From assembly GCF_900638585.1 (NCBI RefSeq), contig NZ_LR134523.1:1152501-1216500 (forward strand): a DNA stretch of 64,000 bases. Direction: 5' to 3'. The position numbers and the translations under genes are program-made. The DNA comes from Aedoeadaptatus ivorii (lineage in GTDB: Bacteria; Bacillota; Clostridia; Tissierellales; Peptoniphilaceae). The notes under the pieces were generated by a model. It was not told where the DNA came from and ran no database searches. It was given only the letters and a program-made list of their open reading frames with translations. How positions within the stretch are numbered: the first letter of the stretch is position 1; every line of letters begins with the position of its first letter. This document shows positions 8,125-16,518 of this stretch, piece after piece.

Positions 8125-8153
8125 AAACGGACATGGAGGGTGTCCGTTTTTTG
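8125..8153 (+). terminator. Rho-independent terminator after the truncated gene
   Basis: ACGGACA and TGTCCGT form a 7-bp stem around TGGAGGG, followed by T6. It ends the transcript of the truncated plus-strand gene before the SLH protein gene. Confidence 0.85.
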
Positions 8154-8245
8154 TTGTAGAAAAGAAATCATGGGAATCATAGTAATAAGCAAATTTATTG
8201 ACTATAATGGAGCTATCAAAGGAAGTGAAGGATAAGGAGGTAAAA

Positions 8246-11200
8246 ATGAGAAAGTGGAGATTACTTGCGGTGATCTGCCTGTCATTATTTGTCATGGCGC
8301 CGCGTGCGGCATTTGCGACAAGCCATAAGGTAAGCACCGTCGATGAATTTAAACAGGCCGTCACAGATGCGGCAGATGGAGACGAGATCATCCTGAAAGA
8401 CTTAAAACAACCGAAAGATTTTCAGGGTGTGGAAATTGCCATTAAAAAGAATCTGACCATTAAGGCAGAGTTGGAGTACGTGACCGAACCAACCATGTTT
8501 AAACCAATCAAAACAAACATCCAGGTGTGGGAGACGGCGATATTAAAAAATCTCAGCCTTGATGTTGCCGAAGGCAAGACATTGACTTTGTCTGCCGTGA
8601 AGATTTACGGAAATGAAGGCGTGGCCCCCATTCATGGTAAAGGGAATCTGACAGTCACCAATCTTTCCGGAATTATCGCCGCAAAGGACATGGCCGCCGT
8701 CAACCTTCCCGCCGGCACCGTAGAGGTGAAGGAAATTAAGGGAAAAAAGAATGTACCCACAGATTACAAAGAGATAATAGAAAAGGTCAAAGCAAGTGGT
8801 GTGACGGACTTTGGCTATCTTTATGTCAACAGAAAGAATATGGCTGATGTCAATAGAATCGTCGGCGGCGACGACGACACCAAGGCCAGCGAAGCCATTA
8901 TCGCCAAGAACTTTATGATGACCGACACGAACAACCGAGGCTTTGAGATCAAAGCCGGAAACAGTAAGGAGGGCGAAGGAGCCTTTGCCATCCTTGCCGA
9001 TAATGTAAATATAGACATTCGCCAGGCGAAACCGGGAGACTATACGAAAATTCTCATCAAAGGCGGTGACGGTCGCTACCCGGGAGGAGCCATTCGAGGG
9101 ACGAATCTAAATATCGTCGCCGGCGGCACACCTACTGCCATGAACGGCATTCGCCCCGGTGCAGGCACCACGCCAAATCCTAGTATTGAACCGGGAAGCG
9201 ACTATTATGTCGGCGTCGTGGAAGTGAAGGACGGCGGTAAGCTGGATCTTGGCAAGGGAATCGAAAAAAGCGGACAAAGCCATTTGGCGGGCTTCTATCA
9301 AAGTTACTTTCACGGTCCCACCATTCTCGCCAAGGGAAATGCCCAGGTGAACATCCACGGCGGCACCGTGACAGGCGCCTTGGGGAACCCGAAAAACGGC
9401 CAAGAGGCCCTCGCTCCTCGTGCCGTCATCGAAATGGATAAGGGAAAATTAAATGTGACATCGACAAATGTCGATACTGTCGTCGAGGGCGGATACGCGA
9501 CCTTCGGAAACTTAGATGCCATGATTCTTTCTGAAGGCGACGTTCTTCTTTCCGGTGATAAGGTCTCCGTCATAGGGCCGGGTTTTCCCAACGTGCTCAA
9601 TTCAGATGGTTACGCCGAGGCCAATGGGCCTAAGCGAGGTGCTGCCGGTGTAAAGACCACAGGCAATGTCACCGTCACTGAAGGTGCCAACGTCAAGGGC
9701 GGTACCATTAATAATCTTTTGATTGAAGACGACGCGCTTAAAAACGAGTATCGCACGGGCTCCGGCATCGTCGGTGCCAATAAGGTCACCATTAGTAATG
9801 GCGCCATCGTTCAAGGTGACGGCCTCTTCACCTATAAAAAGGGAGAATTAGAAGATGATTTAAAATATCGAGCATACAATCTATCCTCCGGCTACGGCGT
9901 AGAGGATGTCAAGGAACTGGTCGTCGTTGACGGCTTTGTCCATGGCGGCGATTCCAATTCGACAAAGGATCAATGTACGCCACAAAGTGTTTGTTCGGGA
10001 CGCGGCACGGCGGGCAGCGGAATTAAAAACGTGCCTAAGGTCGAAATCAAAGGCGATAGCCTCGTCACCGGGGGCTCCTCTGTAGGGGATGTCAATGAAG
10101 ATAACATTAGGAAATATTTCTTTTTCGGCAAGCTCGAGGCGGGTCACGGCATTGACAATAGTGGCATACAAAATGACGTCGTTAATATCTCCGGTTCCGC
10201 CAAGGTTTACGGCGGCAACAGCGGCACGAAAGCCGGCCACGGCATTGTCGGTTCGGATAAGATTGTAGTCGCAGATGATGCTCATATTTCCGGCGGTGCC
10301 TGCCGAAAACTGGTTGACGGAGCACCTGCAGGGAGCGGTATTTACGATGCTACTGACGTTACCGTCACCGGCGGCGTCGTAGAAGCGGGGAACCACGCCT
10401 TCCAAAACGACTACGACTACATGAAAAACATGATGGATAAAACGACGAAGGGAAAGGACTATGCAGGTGCCTCTTCCGATGCCGTGGCCATTCACGCCAA
10501 AGGTTTGGTCCTCGTCGACGGAACGGAGAAGAAGCCGGAAATAAAATCCCACTTCAAATCTGCGCCCGTCGTGAAACTCGTGAAGGATGATGCGACTTTT
10601 ATTCTCGGAAAAGGCATGGCCAATGCGGGAAAAGATTCATCGAACTTAGTCGAAGGCGGACGTTACCACGTGGACATCTTTAAGGACAACGAAGTGAACA
10701 CCGTCACGCTCGTCAATGGAGCGGACGAAACCCAAGGCCTTCGCTACAAGGACGCTTCCACCCCTCTCTACCGCGTCCTCGATAAAGACGGAGATAAATA
10801 CGTGGACGCCACTGTGAACGGAGCGATACCCATCGAAGTAGCGGGCTATAAACTTTATGCTAAAGATACGCCCATGGATCTGAAATTCCTTTCCTACGGA
10901 AGGAAGATGAAAGATCAAAAGGAAGCTTACGGTTTTATCGAAGAGAAAGATGCAAGCAAAAAAGCCATCACAAAAATGGTGGGCGACAACTTGTTAATCG
11001 ATAAACCGACGCCGCCCACACCTCCGACGCCGGATAAGCCGATAAATCCGGACAAACCGGTGACGCCTCCGACGCCGGGAACTCATTACAAAGGCGGATC
11101 CATGATTATGCCTGAAGTCAAGCTGAACACCAGGGATCACTTTGCCTATCTCTTCGGCTATCCGGACAGCACCTTCCGTCCCGACAAATCCATGACTCGG

Positions 11201-11773
11201 GCGGAAGTGGCGGCTATGTTCGTTCGCCTCATGGAAAAAGCACCGGATGCTTCCGCCGTGTCCTTTAAGGACGTGGCTCCCAGCGCCTGGTATTACGACT
11301 ACATCGCCAAGGCAGAAGCGGCGGGCATATTAAAGGGCTACGAAGACGGCAGCTTCCGTCCCCAAGGAGAAATCACCCGGGCGGAATTTGCGGCCATCGC
11401 CACCCGATTCGACAAACTTAGCCCGGCGCCTATCGCCTTTACCGACGTGGCGAATGATTACTGGGCTCACGACGCCATCGCCGCCGCTTACGGCAAGGGG
11501 TGGATCGCAGGCTACGAAGACAACACCTTCCGTCCCGCACAAAATATTAAGCGCTCGGAAGTGGCGACCCTGACCAATCGGGTTTTGAATCGTTACGCCG
11601 ATAAGGACTGGGTACAAGCCAATCGACAAGCCATCGTAAACTTTACGGATGTAAACGAAAACCACTGGGCCTTCTATCCCATTACGGAAGCCACCAATGG
11701 CCACGATTACACGAGAAAATCCGACGGCAAAAACGAAACGTGGATTCGATTAAATCACCTCGAACGTCGCTAA
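8246..11773 (+). CDS. SLH-domain surface protein with beta-helix-like body (1,175 aa)
   Basis: Secreted, wall-anchored protein. The ATG at 8246 has an AAGGAGG site six bases upstream and begins a signal peptide (MRKWRLLAVICLSLFVMAPR, cleavage after AFA). The frame is open from 8198, but those residues are charged and lack a ribosome binding site. Residues about 100-880 are Gly/Val/Asp-rich with recurring GNVTVTEGA, VEIKGDSLVTGG and VNISGSAKVYGG turns, as in right-handed beta-helix adhesins. A Pro/Thr/Asp linker follows. Three SLH modules (FGYPDSTFRPD, KGYEDGSFRPQ, AGYEDNTFRPA, each with a following TRAE/KRSE motif) bind pyruvylated secondary wall polymer. Monocistronic. An adhesin or S-layer-associated role is inferred; no catalytic site was recognised. 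Confidence 0.9.
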   Translation: MRKWRLLAVICLSLFVMAPRAAFATSHKVSTVDEFKQAVTDAADGDEIILKDLKQPKDFQGVEIAIKKNLTIKAELEYVTEPTMFKPIKTNIQVWETAILKNLSLDVAEGKTLTLSAVKIYGNEGVAPIHGKGNLTVTNLSGIIAAKDMAAVNLPAGTVEVKEIKGKKNVPTDYKEIIEKVKASGVTDFGYLYVNRKNMADVNRIVGGDDDTKASEAIIAKNFMMTDTNNRGFEIKAGNSKEGEGAFAILADNVNIDIRQAKPGDYTKILIKGGDGRYPGGAIRGTNLNIVAGGTPTAMNGIRPGAGTTPNPSIEPGSDYYVGVVEVKDGGKLDLGKGIEKSGQSHLAGFYQSYFHGPTILAKGNAQVNIHGGTVTGALGNPKNGQEALAPRAVIEMDKGKLNVTSTNVDTVVEGGYATFGNLDAMILSEGDVLLSGDKVSVIGPGFPNVLNSDGYAEANGPKRGAAGVKTTGNVTVTEGANVKGGTINNLLIEDDALKNEYRTGSGIVGANKVTISNGAIVQGDGLFTYKKGELEDDLKYRAYNLSSGYGVEDVKELVVVDGFVHGGDSNSTKDQCTPQSVCSGRGTAGSGIKNVPKVEIKGDSLVTGGSSVGDVNEDNIRKYFFFGKLEAGHGIDNSGIQNDVVNISGSAKVYGGNSGTKAGHGIVGSDKIVVADDAHISGGACRKLVDGAPAGSGIYDATDVTVTGGVVEAGNHAFQNDYDYMKNMMDKTTKGKDYAGASSDAVAIHAKGLVLVDGTEKKPEIKSHFKSAPVVKLVKDDATFILGKGMANAGKDSSNLVEGGRYHVDIFKDNEVNTVTLVNGADETQGLRYKDASTPLYRVLDKDGDKYVDATVNGAIPIEVAGYKLYAKDTPMDLKFLSYGRKMKDQKEAYGFIEEKDASKKAITKMVGDNLLIDKPTPPTPPTPDKPINPDKPVTPPTPGTHYKGGSMIMPEVKLNTRDHFAYLFGYPDSTFRPDKSMTRAEVAAMFVRLMEKAPDASAVSFKDVAPSAWYYDYIAKAEAAGILKGYEDGSFRPQGEITRAEFAAIATRFDKLSPAPIAFTDVANDYWAHDAIAAAYGKGWIAGYEDNTFRPAQNIKRSEVATLTNRVLNRYADKDWVQANRQAIVNFTDVNENHWAFYPITEATNGHDYTRKSDGKNETWIRLNHLERR

Positions 11774-11779
11774 TAAGAA

Positions 11780-11806
11780 ACGGGCATCATCAGGTGCCCG
11801 TTTTTT
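11780..11806 (+). terminator. Rho-independent terminator of the SLH gene
   Basis: ACGGGCA and TGCCCGT form a stem with an 8-base loop, followed by T6, seven bases after the SLH stop codon. Confidence 0.88.
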
Positions 11807-11825
11807 GTATGAAGTTTTCATCCAC

Positions 11826-11852
11826 GAAAAAAAGCGCCCCGCCGGACGCTTT
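11826..11852 (-). terminator. Orphan minus-strand terminator
   Basis: On the minus strand AAGCGTCC and GGGCGCTT pair around GGCG and are followed by T7. No gene now ends here. The gene it served presumably lay to the right, beyond the ~12,050 breakpoint, and has been displaced by the AT-rich insert. Confidence 0.65.
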
Positions 11853-12018
11853 ATCGTGAAGAAAGAGTTATCATATGGCGCTTGAAGAATGAAATTTTCA
11901 TAAAAAAAGTAGTGTAAATATATTTTTAGGGGGTAAAATCCTAATGTATGACGTGGGGGGCGGGTGAAAAAAGTCGAGAAATCCTGCAATTTTTCGAAAA
12001 AACAATGGTCGGAACGCC

Positions 12019-12047
12019 TTTACAACGGAAAAAGCCTGTGCTATAGT
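12019..12047 (+). promoter_or_regulatory. Orphan sigma-A promoter at the edge of the second insert
   Basis: TTTACA (12019-12024) and TATAGT (12042-12047) are 17 bp apart on the plus strand. Immediately downstream the sequence changes to AT-rich DNA carrying a truncated repA on the opposite strand. The promoter therefore drives no visible gene, and its original target was separated by the insertion. Bases 11,853-12,018 hold nothing else I recognise. Confidence 0.6.
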
Positions 12048-12775
12048 AAAACTATACACAAGCGGTACGGTTTGTTGTTCCGGTTAATTATCGTTGCCTT
12101 GTGGTCTTGATACTCTCTGTTATTTGCTTTCATATATGACGACAATCTATCAATGTATTCATTAATTCTGTTTCCCAACTCATTTGTTAAGTCCTTGTAT
12201 TCTTCATCAGTCAAAAATATATTTTTATATATTCCATAAGGCTTTTGCCCTTTATTAAAATCATTATTTCTTAACTCATTATTACTAATATTGTTATAGT
12301 TACCTTCCGATTTTCGGAAATCTTGAAGTCTGTTATTCGGAGTTCTTGAATTCCGATTATCGGAAGTCTGGACTTCTGCTTTTCGGAAATCTGGATTTCT
12401 ATTATTTGAATCATAGAAAACACTCATAAAATCCTTAACATATATCCTATTTGGTTTTCCAAGTCCTTGTCTTTTCTTTTCTATCAATCCAATTCCTGAT
12501 TTTGTATCAAGCTCATTTATAATCTTTAATGCTTTATCATTAGCACAGTTAAATTGCTGTTTAATAGCATCCATTGTGTAGTAAATAAAGACTTTTCCAT
12601 CTTCATCTATCCAGCCATTTTTATATGAAAGACCCATTCGATTAAGCATATATGAATACAAAACTTTAGCTTCAATAGAAATGCTCTCAAAAATCTCATC
12701 TTCCATTAATACCATAGGTAACCTAATGAAGTTATAAATCTCAGATTGCCTATTATAAAAATAATCAAAATTCAT
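12041..12775 (-). pseudogene. Replication initiator protein A (RepA_N type), 3'-truncated
   Basis: The N-terminal ~110 residues (NFDYFYNRQSEIYNFIRLPM, ISIEAKVLYSYMLNRMGLSY, YYTMDAIKQQFNC) match the RepA_N winged-helix initiators of plasmids and integrative elements in low-GC Firmicutes. A polar Asn-rich linker and a C-terminal segment ending EYQDHKATI follow. After about 12093 the frame runs into unrelated sequence (NRNNKPYRLCIVLL) and stops at 12041. The usual C-terminal end is missing, so the insert boundary lies between about 12,048 and 12,095. Start ATG 12775 follows GGAGG. AT-rich codon use contrasts with the core genes. Likely remnant of a conjugative or mobilisable element. Confidence 0.8.
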
Positions 12776-12796
12776 TCCTGCCTCCTTTCTTTGAAA

Positions 12797-12829
12797 TAAA
12801 AAAAGAGCAGCCTTATTTAAGCTACTCTT
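12797..12829 (-). terminator. Rho-independent terminator upstream of repA
   Basis: On the minus strand AAGAGTAGCTTAAATAAGGC opens a near-perfect stem with GCTGCTCTT, followed by T7. It lies 52 bp after the stop of the fragment at 12881-13053 and so would end that gene's transcript. Confidence 0.78.
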
Positions 12830-12880
12830 GTAGAAAGTATAAAATGGGTTTTATCTTATTATATTTTTCTTTGTGTCTCC

Positions 12881-13053
12881 TCATACCAGTTGCAAAACTA
12901 CTCTTACGTCCATGTAGTTTTTTTGGGTCTTTTTGACGTATCCTTCTTCATCTTTATCGAAGACAAAATGCTTATAAAACTGCTTAAAATGCAGGATTTC
13001 TATATTTACATCTTTTGTATCAACGCTATAGTCTCCACATGCCTCGAGTCGTC
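12881..13053 (-). pseudogene. 3' fragment of an unrecognised gene
   Basis: One minus-strand frame reads YSVDTKDVNIEILHFKQFYK, then HFVFDKDEEGYVKKTQKNYM and DVRVVLQLV before TGA at 12881. It has protein-like composition, but the frame closes upstream with a stop near 13053 and there is no start. A terminator follows it. It overlaps, in a different frame, the RlmCD-like tail described at 13006-13050. I do not recognise the family. Confidence 0.4.
13006..13050 (-). other. RlmCD-like 3' tail, candidate attachment site inside the insert
   Basis: The minus strand encodes SRHVETIALIQKM followed by a stop. This matches the C-terminus of TrmA/RumA-family methyltransferases and aligns with the end of the rlmCD gene nearby (AHVEAVVLMTNQ). 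The 23 bases 13019-13041 match 13882-13904 at 18 positions, with CATGTGGAG identical. The simplest reading is that this is an att-type junction or a displaced gene end left by integration into the 3' end of rlmCD. Confidence 0.5.
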
Positions 13054-13084
13054 ACTATGGATAAAAATTTCGTTTTTATGTTTT

Positions 13085-13176
13085 CGCAAACATATCATCG
13101 CCTTTTTTAGTATTTTCCTCGTATTGGCAAACATATCATGGATGTTTTTATACTAGTACGTATTCAGGAACATATC
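13085..13176. repeat. Three AACATATC repeats spaced about 40 bp
   Basis: CGCAAACATATCATCG, GGCAAACATATCATGG and a weaker GGAACATATCGAG copy have their AACATATC cores at 13089, 13130 and 13169 (spacings 41 and 39 bp). They sit beside the att-like tail and could be recombinase or regulator binding sites at an element end. The rest of 13,050-13,226 shows no gene. Confidence 0.4.
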
Positions 13177-13226
13177 GAGTTTTATGTTTTTGATATATAA
13201 TACACATTCTATAATGTAGAATTTAC

Positions 13227-13844
13227 TCATTTACGATATTTTTTTATTTTATCTGCATATTTGCTTAGAAGCTCTTTTGAATATACTTTACTTTGGTTAG
13301 ATTCTCTCACTTCGTTCCAAAGAATTGCAGCAACTTTCATCTTATTAGAAAATTTATCACTACGTTCATCTAAGTTAAAATCTTTTACAAACTGGTTCCA
13401 TTGGTTAGTAGAATTATCATATTTTGCGTAATCAGAGTCTCCATTATATACATCAAACATATCTTTAATGGTAAAATTTTTGTCGTTCTTTCTTTTTACT
13501 TTTCGCCAAGCTTCTGCCATATTCGCATTAAATTTAAATGGCTTAATTCCAGTTTGCTCTGAAAAATAGTCCCTAAATTTTTGATTGAATGAAAATCCAC
13601 ATTCCAGTAATGGGGTATTTAGCGTTATATTATCAGTTATCTTTTTATTTTTATTCCTTGAAGATTTTTTTATTTTATTTCCCTTAAAATATTCTTCTAT
13701 AATATGATTCAGTTCCTTTTTTGTTCCTCTATATTCTAATCCAAGAGTCTTGCAAACTTTTGATAACTCCTCTCGATACCAATAGTATCTGTTGAATTCT
13801 TCAAATGATTTTATATCTTTAAAGTCAGGTCTATTTTCTAACAT
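13227..13844 (-). CDS. SAP-like/DUF6434-type accessory protein (205 aa)
   Basis: The N-terminal part RPDFKDIKSFEEFNRYYWYR, then EELSKVCKTLGLEYRGTKKE with LNHIIEEYF, has the helix-extension-helix pattern of SAP nucleic-acid-binding domains as found in small accessory proteins of Firmicutes and bacteriophages. The C-terminal part is Lys/Asn-rich and helical, with FTIKDMFDVYNG. The ATG at 13844 follows GAGGGAAAG. AT-rich codons mark it as part of the insert next to rlmCD, 24 bp from that gene's stop. DNA binding is inferred and the cellular role is unknown. Confidence 0.65.
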   Translation of the reverse strand: MLENRPDFKDIKSFEEFNRYYWYREELSKVCKTLGLEYRGTKKELNHIIEEYFKGNKIKKSSRNKNKKITDNITLNTPLLECGFSFNQKFRDYFSEQTGIKPFKFNANMAEAWRKVKRKNDKNFTIKDMFDVYNGDSDYAKYDNSTNQWNQFVKDFNLDERSDKFSNKMKVAAILWNEVRESNQSKVYSKELLSKYADKIKKYRK

Positions 13845-13868
13845 ACACTTTCCCTCAAATCTTTTTTT

Positions 13869-15143
13869 CTATTGGTTTGTCATCAATACTACCGCCTCCA
13901 CATGGGCCGAACGCGGGAACATATCGATCGGTTGCACGTGCTCTACCCGATACGCATCGCCCAGCAGGCGAATGTCGCGCGCCAAGGTGGCGGGGTTGCA
14001 GCTGACGTAGATGACGCTGGCGGGAGCGGCTTCTTGTATGCTCTTGACGACGGTCTCATGCAGGCCCGCGCGGGGCGGATCGCATACGATGACGTCGATG
14101 GGGCCTTCTTCTACCAATCGAGGCAGTATGTCCTCCGCGGCACCGGCGATGTAGCGAACGTTTTTGACGCCGTTTTCTTCGGCGGTTTTGCGGGCGTAGT
14201 CGACGGAATCGGCGGAGATTTCGACGCCGACGACTTCTTTTGCCTCCTCGTGCAGGGGCAGGGTGATCATGCCGATGCCCGAGTAGAGTTCTACGACGGT
14301 ATCCGCGCCTTTGACGGCATCGGCGACGCCGCGGATGATGGCTTCGGCGCCTTCAGGGTTTACCTGAAAGAAGTTGGTGCCGGCGATGCCGTAGCGGTAG
14401 CCTGCGAGTTCTTCGGTAATGGCCGCCTTTCCATAAATATGGGTGAGGCGTTCTCCGTAGTGGCCCTTTTTCGATTTGCGTTCGGAGTAGTAGAGGCCGC
14501 TTACGCCGTGCTCTACGGCAAAGGCGACGGCGGCGGTTTTGGTTTTTTCGCGCAAGGGTTGATCCCCTACGAGGATCAGGAGCACTTCGCCCGCCCGATT
14601 GGTGCGGATCCCCACAAAGGAAAGCGCGTCCAAGAATTTTTGTCCCGTAAGGGCGAAGAGGATGCGATTGCCGCTATCGGTCTGCATCATACAGCGCTTT
14701 ACCGGCACGGATTCGCCGTTTTTGCCGTAGAGGCAGAGTTTGCGGTCGCGCACGTGAAACTGCATATGGTTTCGGTAGGCGCTGTCGCCGCCCCGCACCA
14801 GGACGTCCTCGACGTGTGTGGGCTCGTCGCCGATGCGCGCCAGGGCATCTTCGATGCGCTTTTTCTTCCACGCCAGTTCCGCCTCTCTGGAGAGTTCCAG
14901 AAACGCACAGCCGCCGCAGTCGGTGTACGGACAGGGGTTTTTGGCCCGCAAGGCCGACTTTATTAGGGTGCGGAGAATATGCGCCTCGTAGAAGCGCTTT
15001 TTCTTTTTGGTGATTTCGACTTCTACCACATCGCCGATATGGCCGCCGTCGAGGAAGACGACGGCGCCGTCTACCTTGCCGATTCCCCTTCCCCTATGGT
15101 CGTAGTCGACGATTTCGAGTTCCGCATGATCGAAAACTTCCAT
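13869..15143 (-). CDS. rlmCD: 23S rRNA (uracil-5-)-methyltransferase, RlmCD/TrmA family (424 aa)
   Basis: Transfers a methyl group from SAM to C5 of uracil in 23S rRNA. An N-terminal TRAM domain (about 1-60) is followed by Cys residues for a [4Fe-4S] cluster (NPCPYTDCGGC). The Rossmann methyltransferase domain has YSGIGMITLPL (SAM binding), CDPPRAGLHE and the catalytic Cys in VSCNPATLARD. First gene of rlmCD leading out of the core; its ATG overlaps the stop of cvfB by one base. The final codons, after CATGTGGAG at 13896-13904, are more AT-rich and lead straight into the insert, as expected if an integrating element replaced and rebuilt the 3' end. Confidence 0.93.
   Translation of the reverse strand: MEVFDHAELEIVDYDHRGRGIGKVDGAVVFLDGGHIGDVVEVEITKKKKRFYEAHILRTLIKSALRAKNPCPYTDCGGCAFLELSREAELAWKKKRIEDALARIGDEPTHVEDVLVRGGDSAYRNHMQFHVRDRKLCLYGKNGESVPVKRCMMQTDSGNRILFALTGQKFLDALSFVGIRTNRAGEVLLILVGDQPLREKTKTAAVAFAVEHGVSGLYYSERKSKKGHYGERLTHIYGKAAITEELAGYRYGIAGTNFFQVNPEGAEAIIRGVADAVKGADTVVELYSGIGMITLPLHEEAKEVVGVEISADSVDYARKTAEENGVKNVRYIAGAAEDILPRLVEEGPIDVIVCDPPRAGLHETVVKSIQEAAPASVIYVSCNPATLARDIRLLGDAYRVEHVQPIDMFPRSAHVEAVVLMTNQ
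13882..13904 (-). other. Candidate attachment site in the 3' end of rlmCD
   Basis: This stretch encodes HVEAVVLM near the C-terminus of RlmCD. It matches 13019-13041 at 18 of 23 bases, including CATGTGGAG. The 3' end of rum/rumA-family genes is a documented integration hotspot for streptococcal ICEs, which makes an att role plausible. The crossover point cannot be fixed from this sequence alone. Confidence 0.5.
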
Positions 15144-15949
15144 TATTTGCGTCTCGTTTCTTGTTTGCCGGGCACGGCTTTGCCTTCTTTGTAGAGTTTT
15201 CCGACGGCGCGCTTGAATGCCTTTTTCGTAAGGCCGGTGATGCGCATAATCTCTTCGGGATCGGATTTGTCGCCCACGGGCAAGACGCCGCCGTATTCGC
15301 CCATCATATCGTAGAGGACGTCGGAATCCTGCTGCATTTCGATATGAGCGTAGTCGCGGAGGCTCAGGGTGAGTTTGCCGTCGTCGAGGACGGTCTGTAC
15401 CCGCGCCTCTACGGCATCTCCCGCGCGGTATATGCCCTTGAGCTCCTGCTTGGGCACCATGCCGTCGAAGGTGTCGTCCACCGCCACCAAGGCGCCCATG
15501 TCGCCGGTATGGTAGACGGTGCCTTTTACGGTATCGCCGCGCTTATAGGGGCTGTCGGTCCGTAGGGCGTCTTTGATCTGCATGCTCATCGCCAAACGCT
15601 CGGATTTGTCCACATACATGGTAAAGAGGTAGCGCTCTCCTTCGGCGATGCGCTCGGTGGCCTCGGAGAAGGGCAGCAGAATGTCCTTGGGCGCGCCGAT
15701 GTCGACGAAGTAGCCGATTTTGGACTTATCCAATACTTTGAGGCGCTTTACCTCCCCCACCTGAATATAGGGGGTTTCGAGCATGCCGGCGATTTGTCCA
15801 TTGTTTTCCCTATACAAAAATACCGGTCGGATCTCGCCGTCTTTTGCGCGCATTTTTCCGTGGATCGGCACTTCGTTTTCTCCTTCTCTCGCCCAGAGGT
15901 ATTTTCCCTTTTGCACGAGCTCCATATCTTGTACGATTCCCAGTTTCAT
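15143..15949 (-). CDS. cvfB: CvfB/YitL-family S1-domain RNA-binding protein (268 aa)
   Basis: Contains tandem OB-fold/S1 modules. GYFVDIGAPKDILLPFSEA marks one S1 domain, and GTVYHTGDMGALVAVDDTFD marks another with a following GMVPKQEL. The C-terminal ~60 residues (MMGEYGGVLPVGDKSDPEEI, then RITGLTKKAFKRAVG) form the winged-helix domain of CvfB. Members bind RNA and affect virulence gene and protease expression in staphylococci. It overlaps rlmCD by one base downstream and the next gene by 4 bp upstream (ATGA), so the three form an operon. Confidence 0.88.
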   Translation of the reverse strand: MKLGIVQDMELVQKGKYLWAREGENEVPIHGKMRAKDGEIRPVFLYRENNGQIAGMLETPYIQVGEVKRLKVLDKSKIGYFVDIGAPKDILLPFSEATERIAEGERYLFTMYVDKSERLAMSMQIKDALRTDSPYKRGDTVKGTVYHTGDMGALVAVDDTFDGMVPKQELKGIYRAGDAVEARVQTVLDDGKLTLSLRDYAHIEMQQDSDVLYDMMGEYGGVLPVGDKSDPEEIMRITGLTKKAFKRAVGKLYKEGKAVPGKQETRRK

Positions 15950-16518
15950 TTTCGTCCTTTCTCCAATAGCGCCTTCGCCATGGTCTCATAAATTTCTTTG
16001 CCCCGGCCCGTTAGCGTCGATCCCAATTCGTAAAATGCGTGGGTGGAATCGGCGCTCTTCAAGAGGGCGTCGAGGGCGTAGTAGCTGAATGCGTCGTGTC
16101 GGCCCAATTCTTCTACGATTTTCCGCGCCTGCGTCTTGTGGCTCAGGTCAGTGAATTGGGTCAGGTATATGCCGAATTTTACGGCTTCTGTTACTTCGCT
16201 GTCGCGCATTAGGAGGATGCTTAGGCCCAAAAAAGGGCGGTCCATTTGGTCAAAGGCGTAGAGCCAGTTTTCAAAATGGGATTTTGCCTCCATGGCGCGG
16301 TGCTTGCGAAAGTAGTTTTCGATGTGTGGAATGCTGAAGGGTTCCCGGGCAAAGTATTCCATTATGCCCACGTCCAAGGCGTCGGTGGACACACTTTGGA
16401 CTGTCTCTTCGCCTTTTAGGACGGCGAGTTCGTAGCTGCCGTCCTCGGCGGAATCCAAGGGGATGTCTTTTACGACCTTTTCGTATACGGTCTTCGGCTT
16501 TTTTCTGAAAGTAAACAT
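15946..16518 (-). CDS. Conserved hypothetical helical protein (190 aa)
   Basis: I do not recognise a family. After a basic N-terminus (MFTFRKKPKTVYEKVVKDIP) the protein is mixed charged/hydrophobic and mostly helical, with AMEAKSHFENWLYAFDQMDR and KTQARKIVEELGRHDAFSYY segments suggesting a repeat-type helical scaffold. The frame is open to 16563, but the ATG at 16518 has a GAGGAGG site and is preferred. No signal peptide or membrane segment. It starts the cvfB-rlmCD operon (4-bp overlap with cvfB), so a role in RNA or translation is possible but unproven. It is divergent from the UvrA-like gene. Confidence 0.7.
   Translation of the reverse strand: MFTFRKKPKTVYEKVVKDIPLDSAEDGSYELAVLKGEETVQSVSTDALDVGIMEYFAREPFSIPHIENYFRKHRAMEAKSHFENWLYAFDQMDRPFLGLSILLMRDSEVTEAVKFGIYLTQFTDLSHKTQARKIVEELGRHDAFSYYALDALLKSADSTHAFYELGSTLTGRGKEIYETMAKALLEKGRK

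Noticed and set aside
7728-8135. Repeated AAACGGACAT and TAGCGTGGA words at 7,730 and 8,115-8,135
   Set aside because: The two words occur in opposite order and one is part of a terminator stem; not a convincing att or target-site duplication.
11750-11989. 79-aa minus-strand ORF after the SLH gene
   Set aside because: Runs through two terminators; composition random.
12890-13156. 88-aa plus-strand ORF in the second insert
   Set aside because: Phe/Ile/Cys-rich with no ribosome binding site; the opposite strand has more protein-like frames and a terminator.
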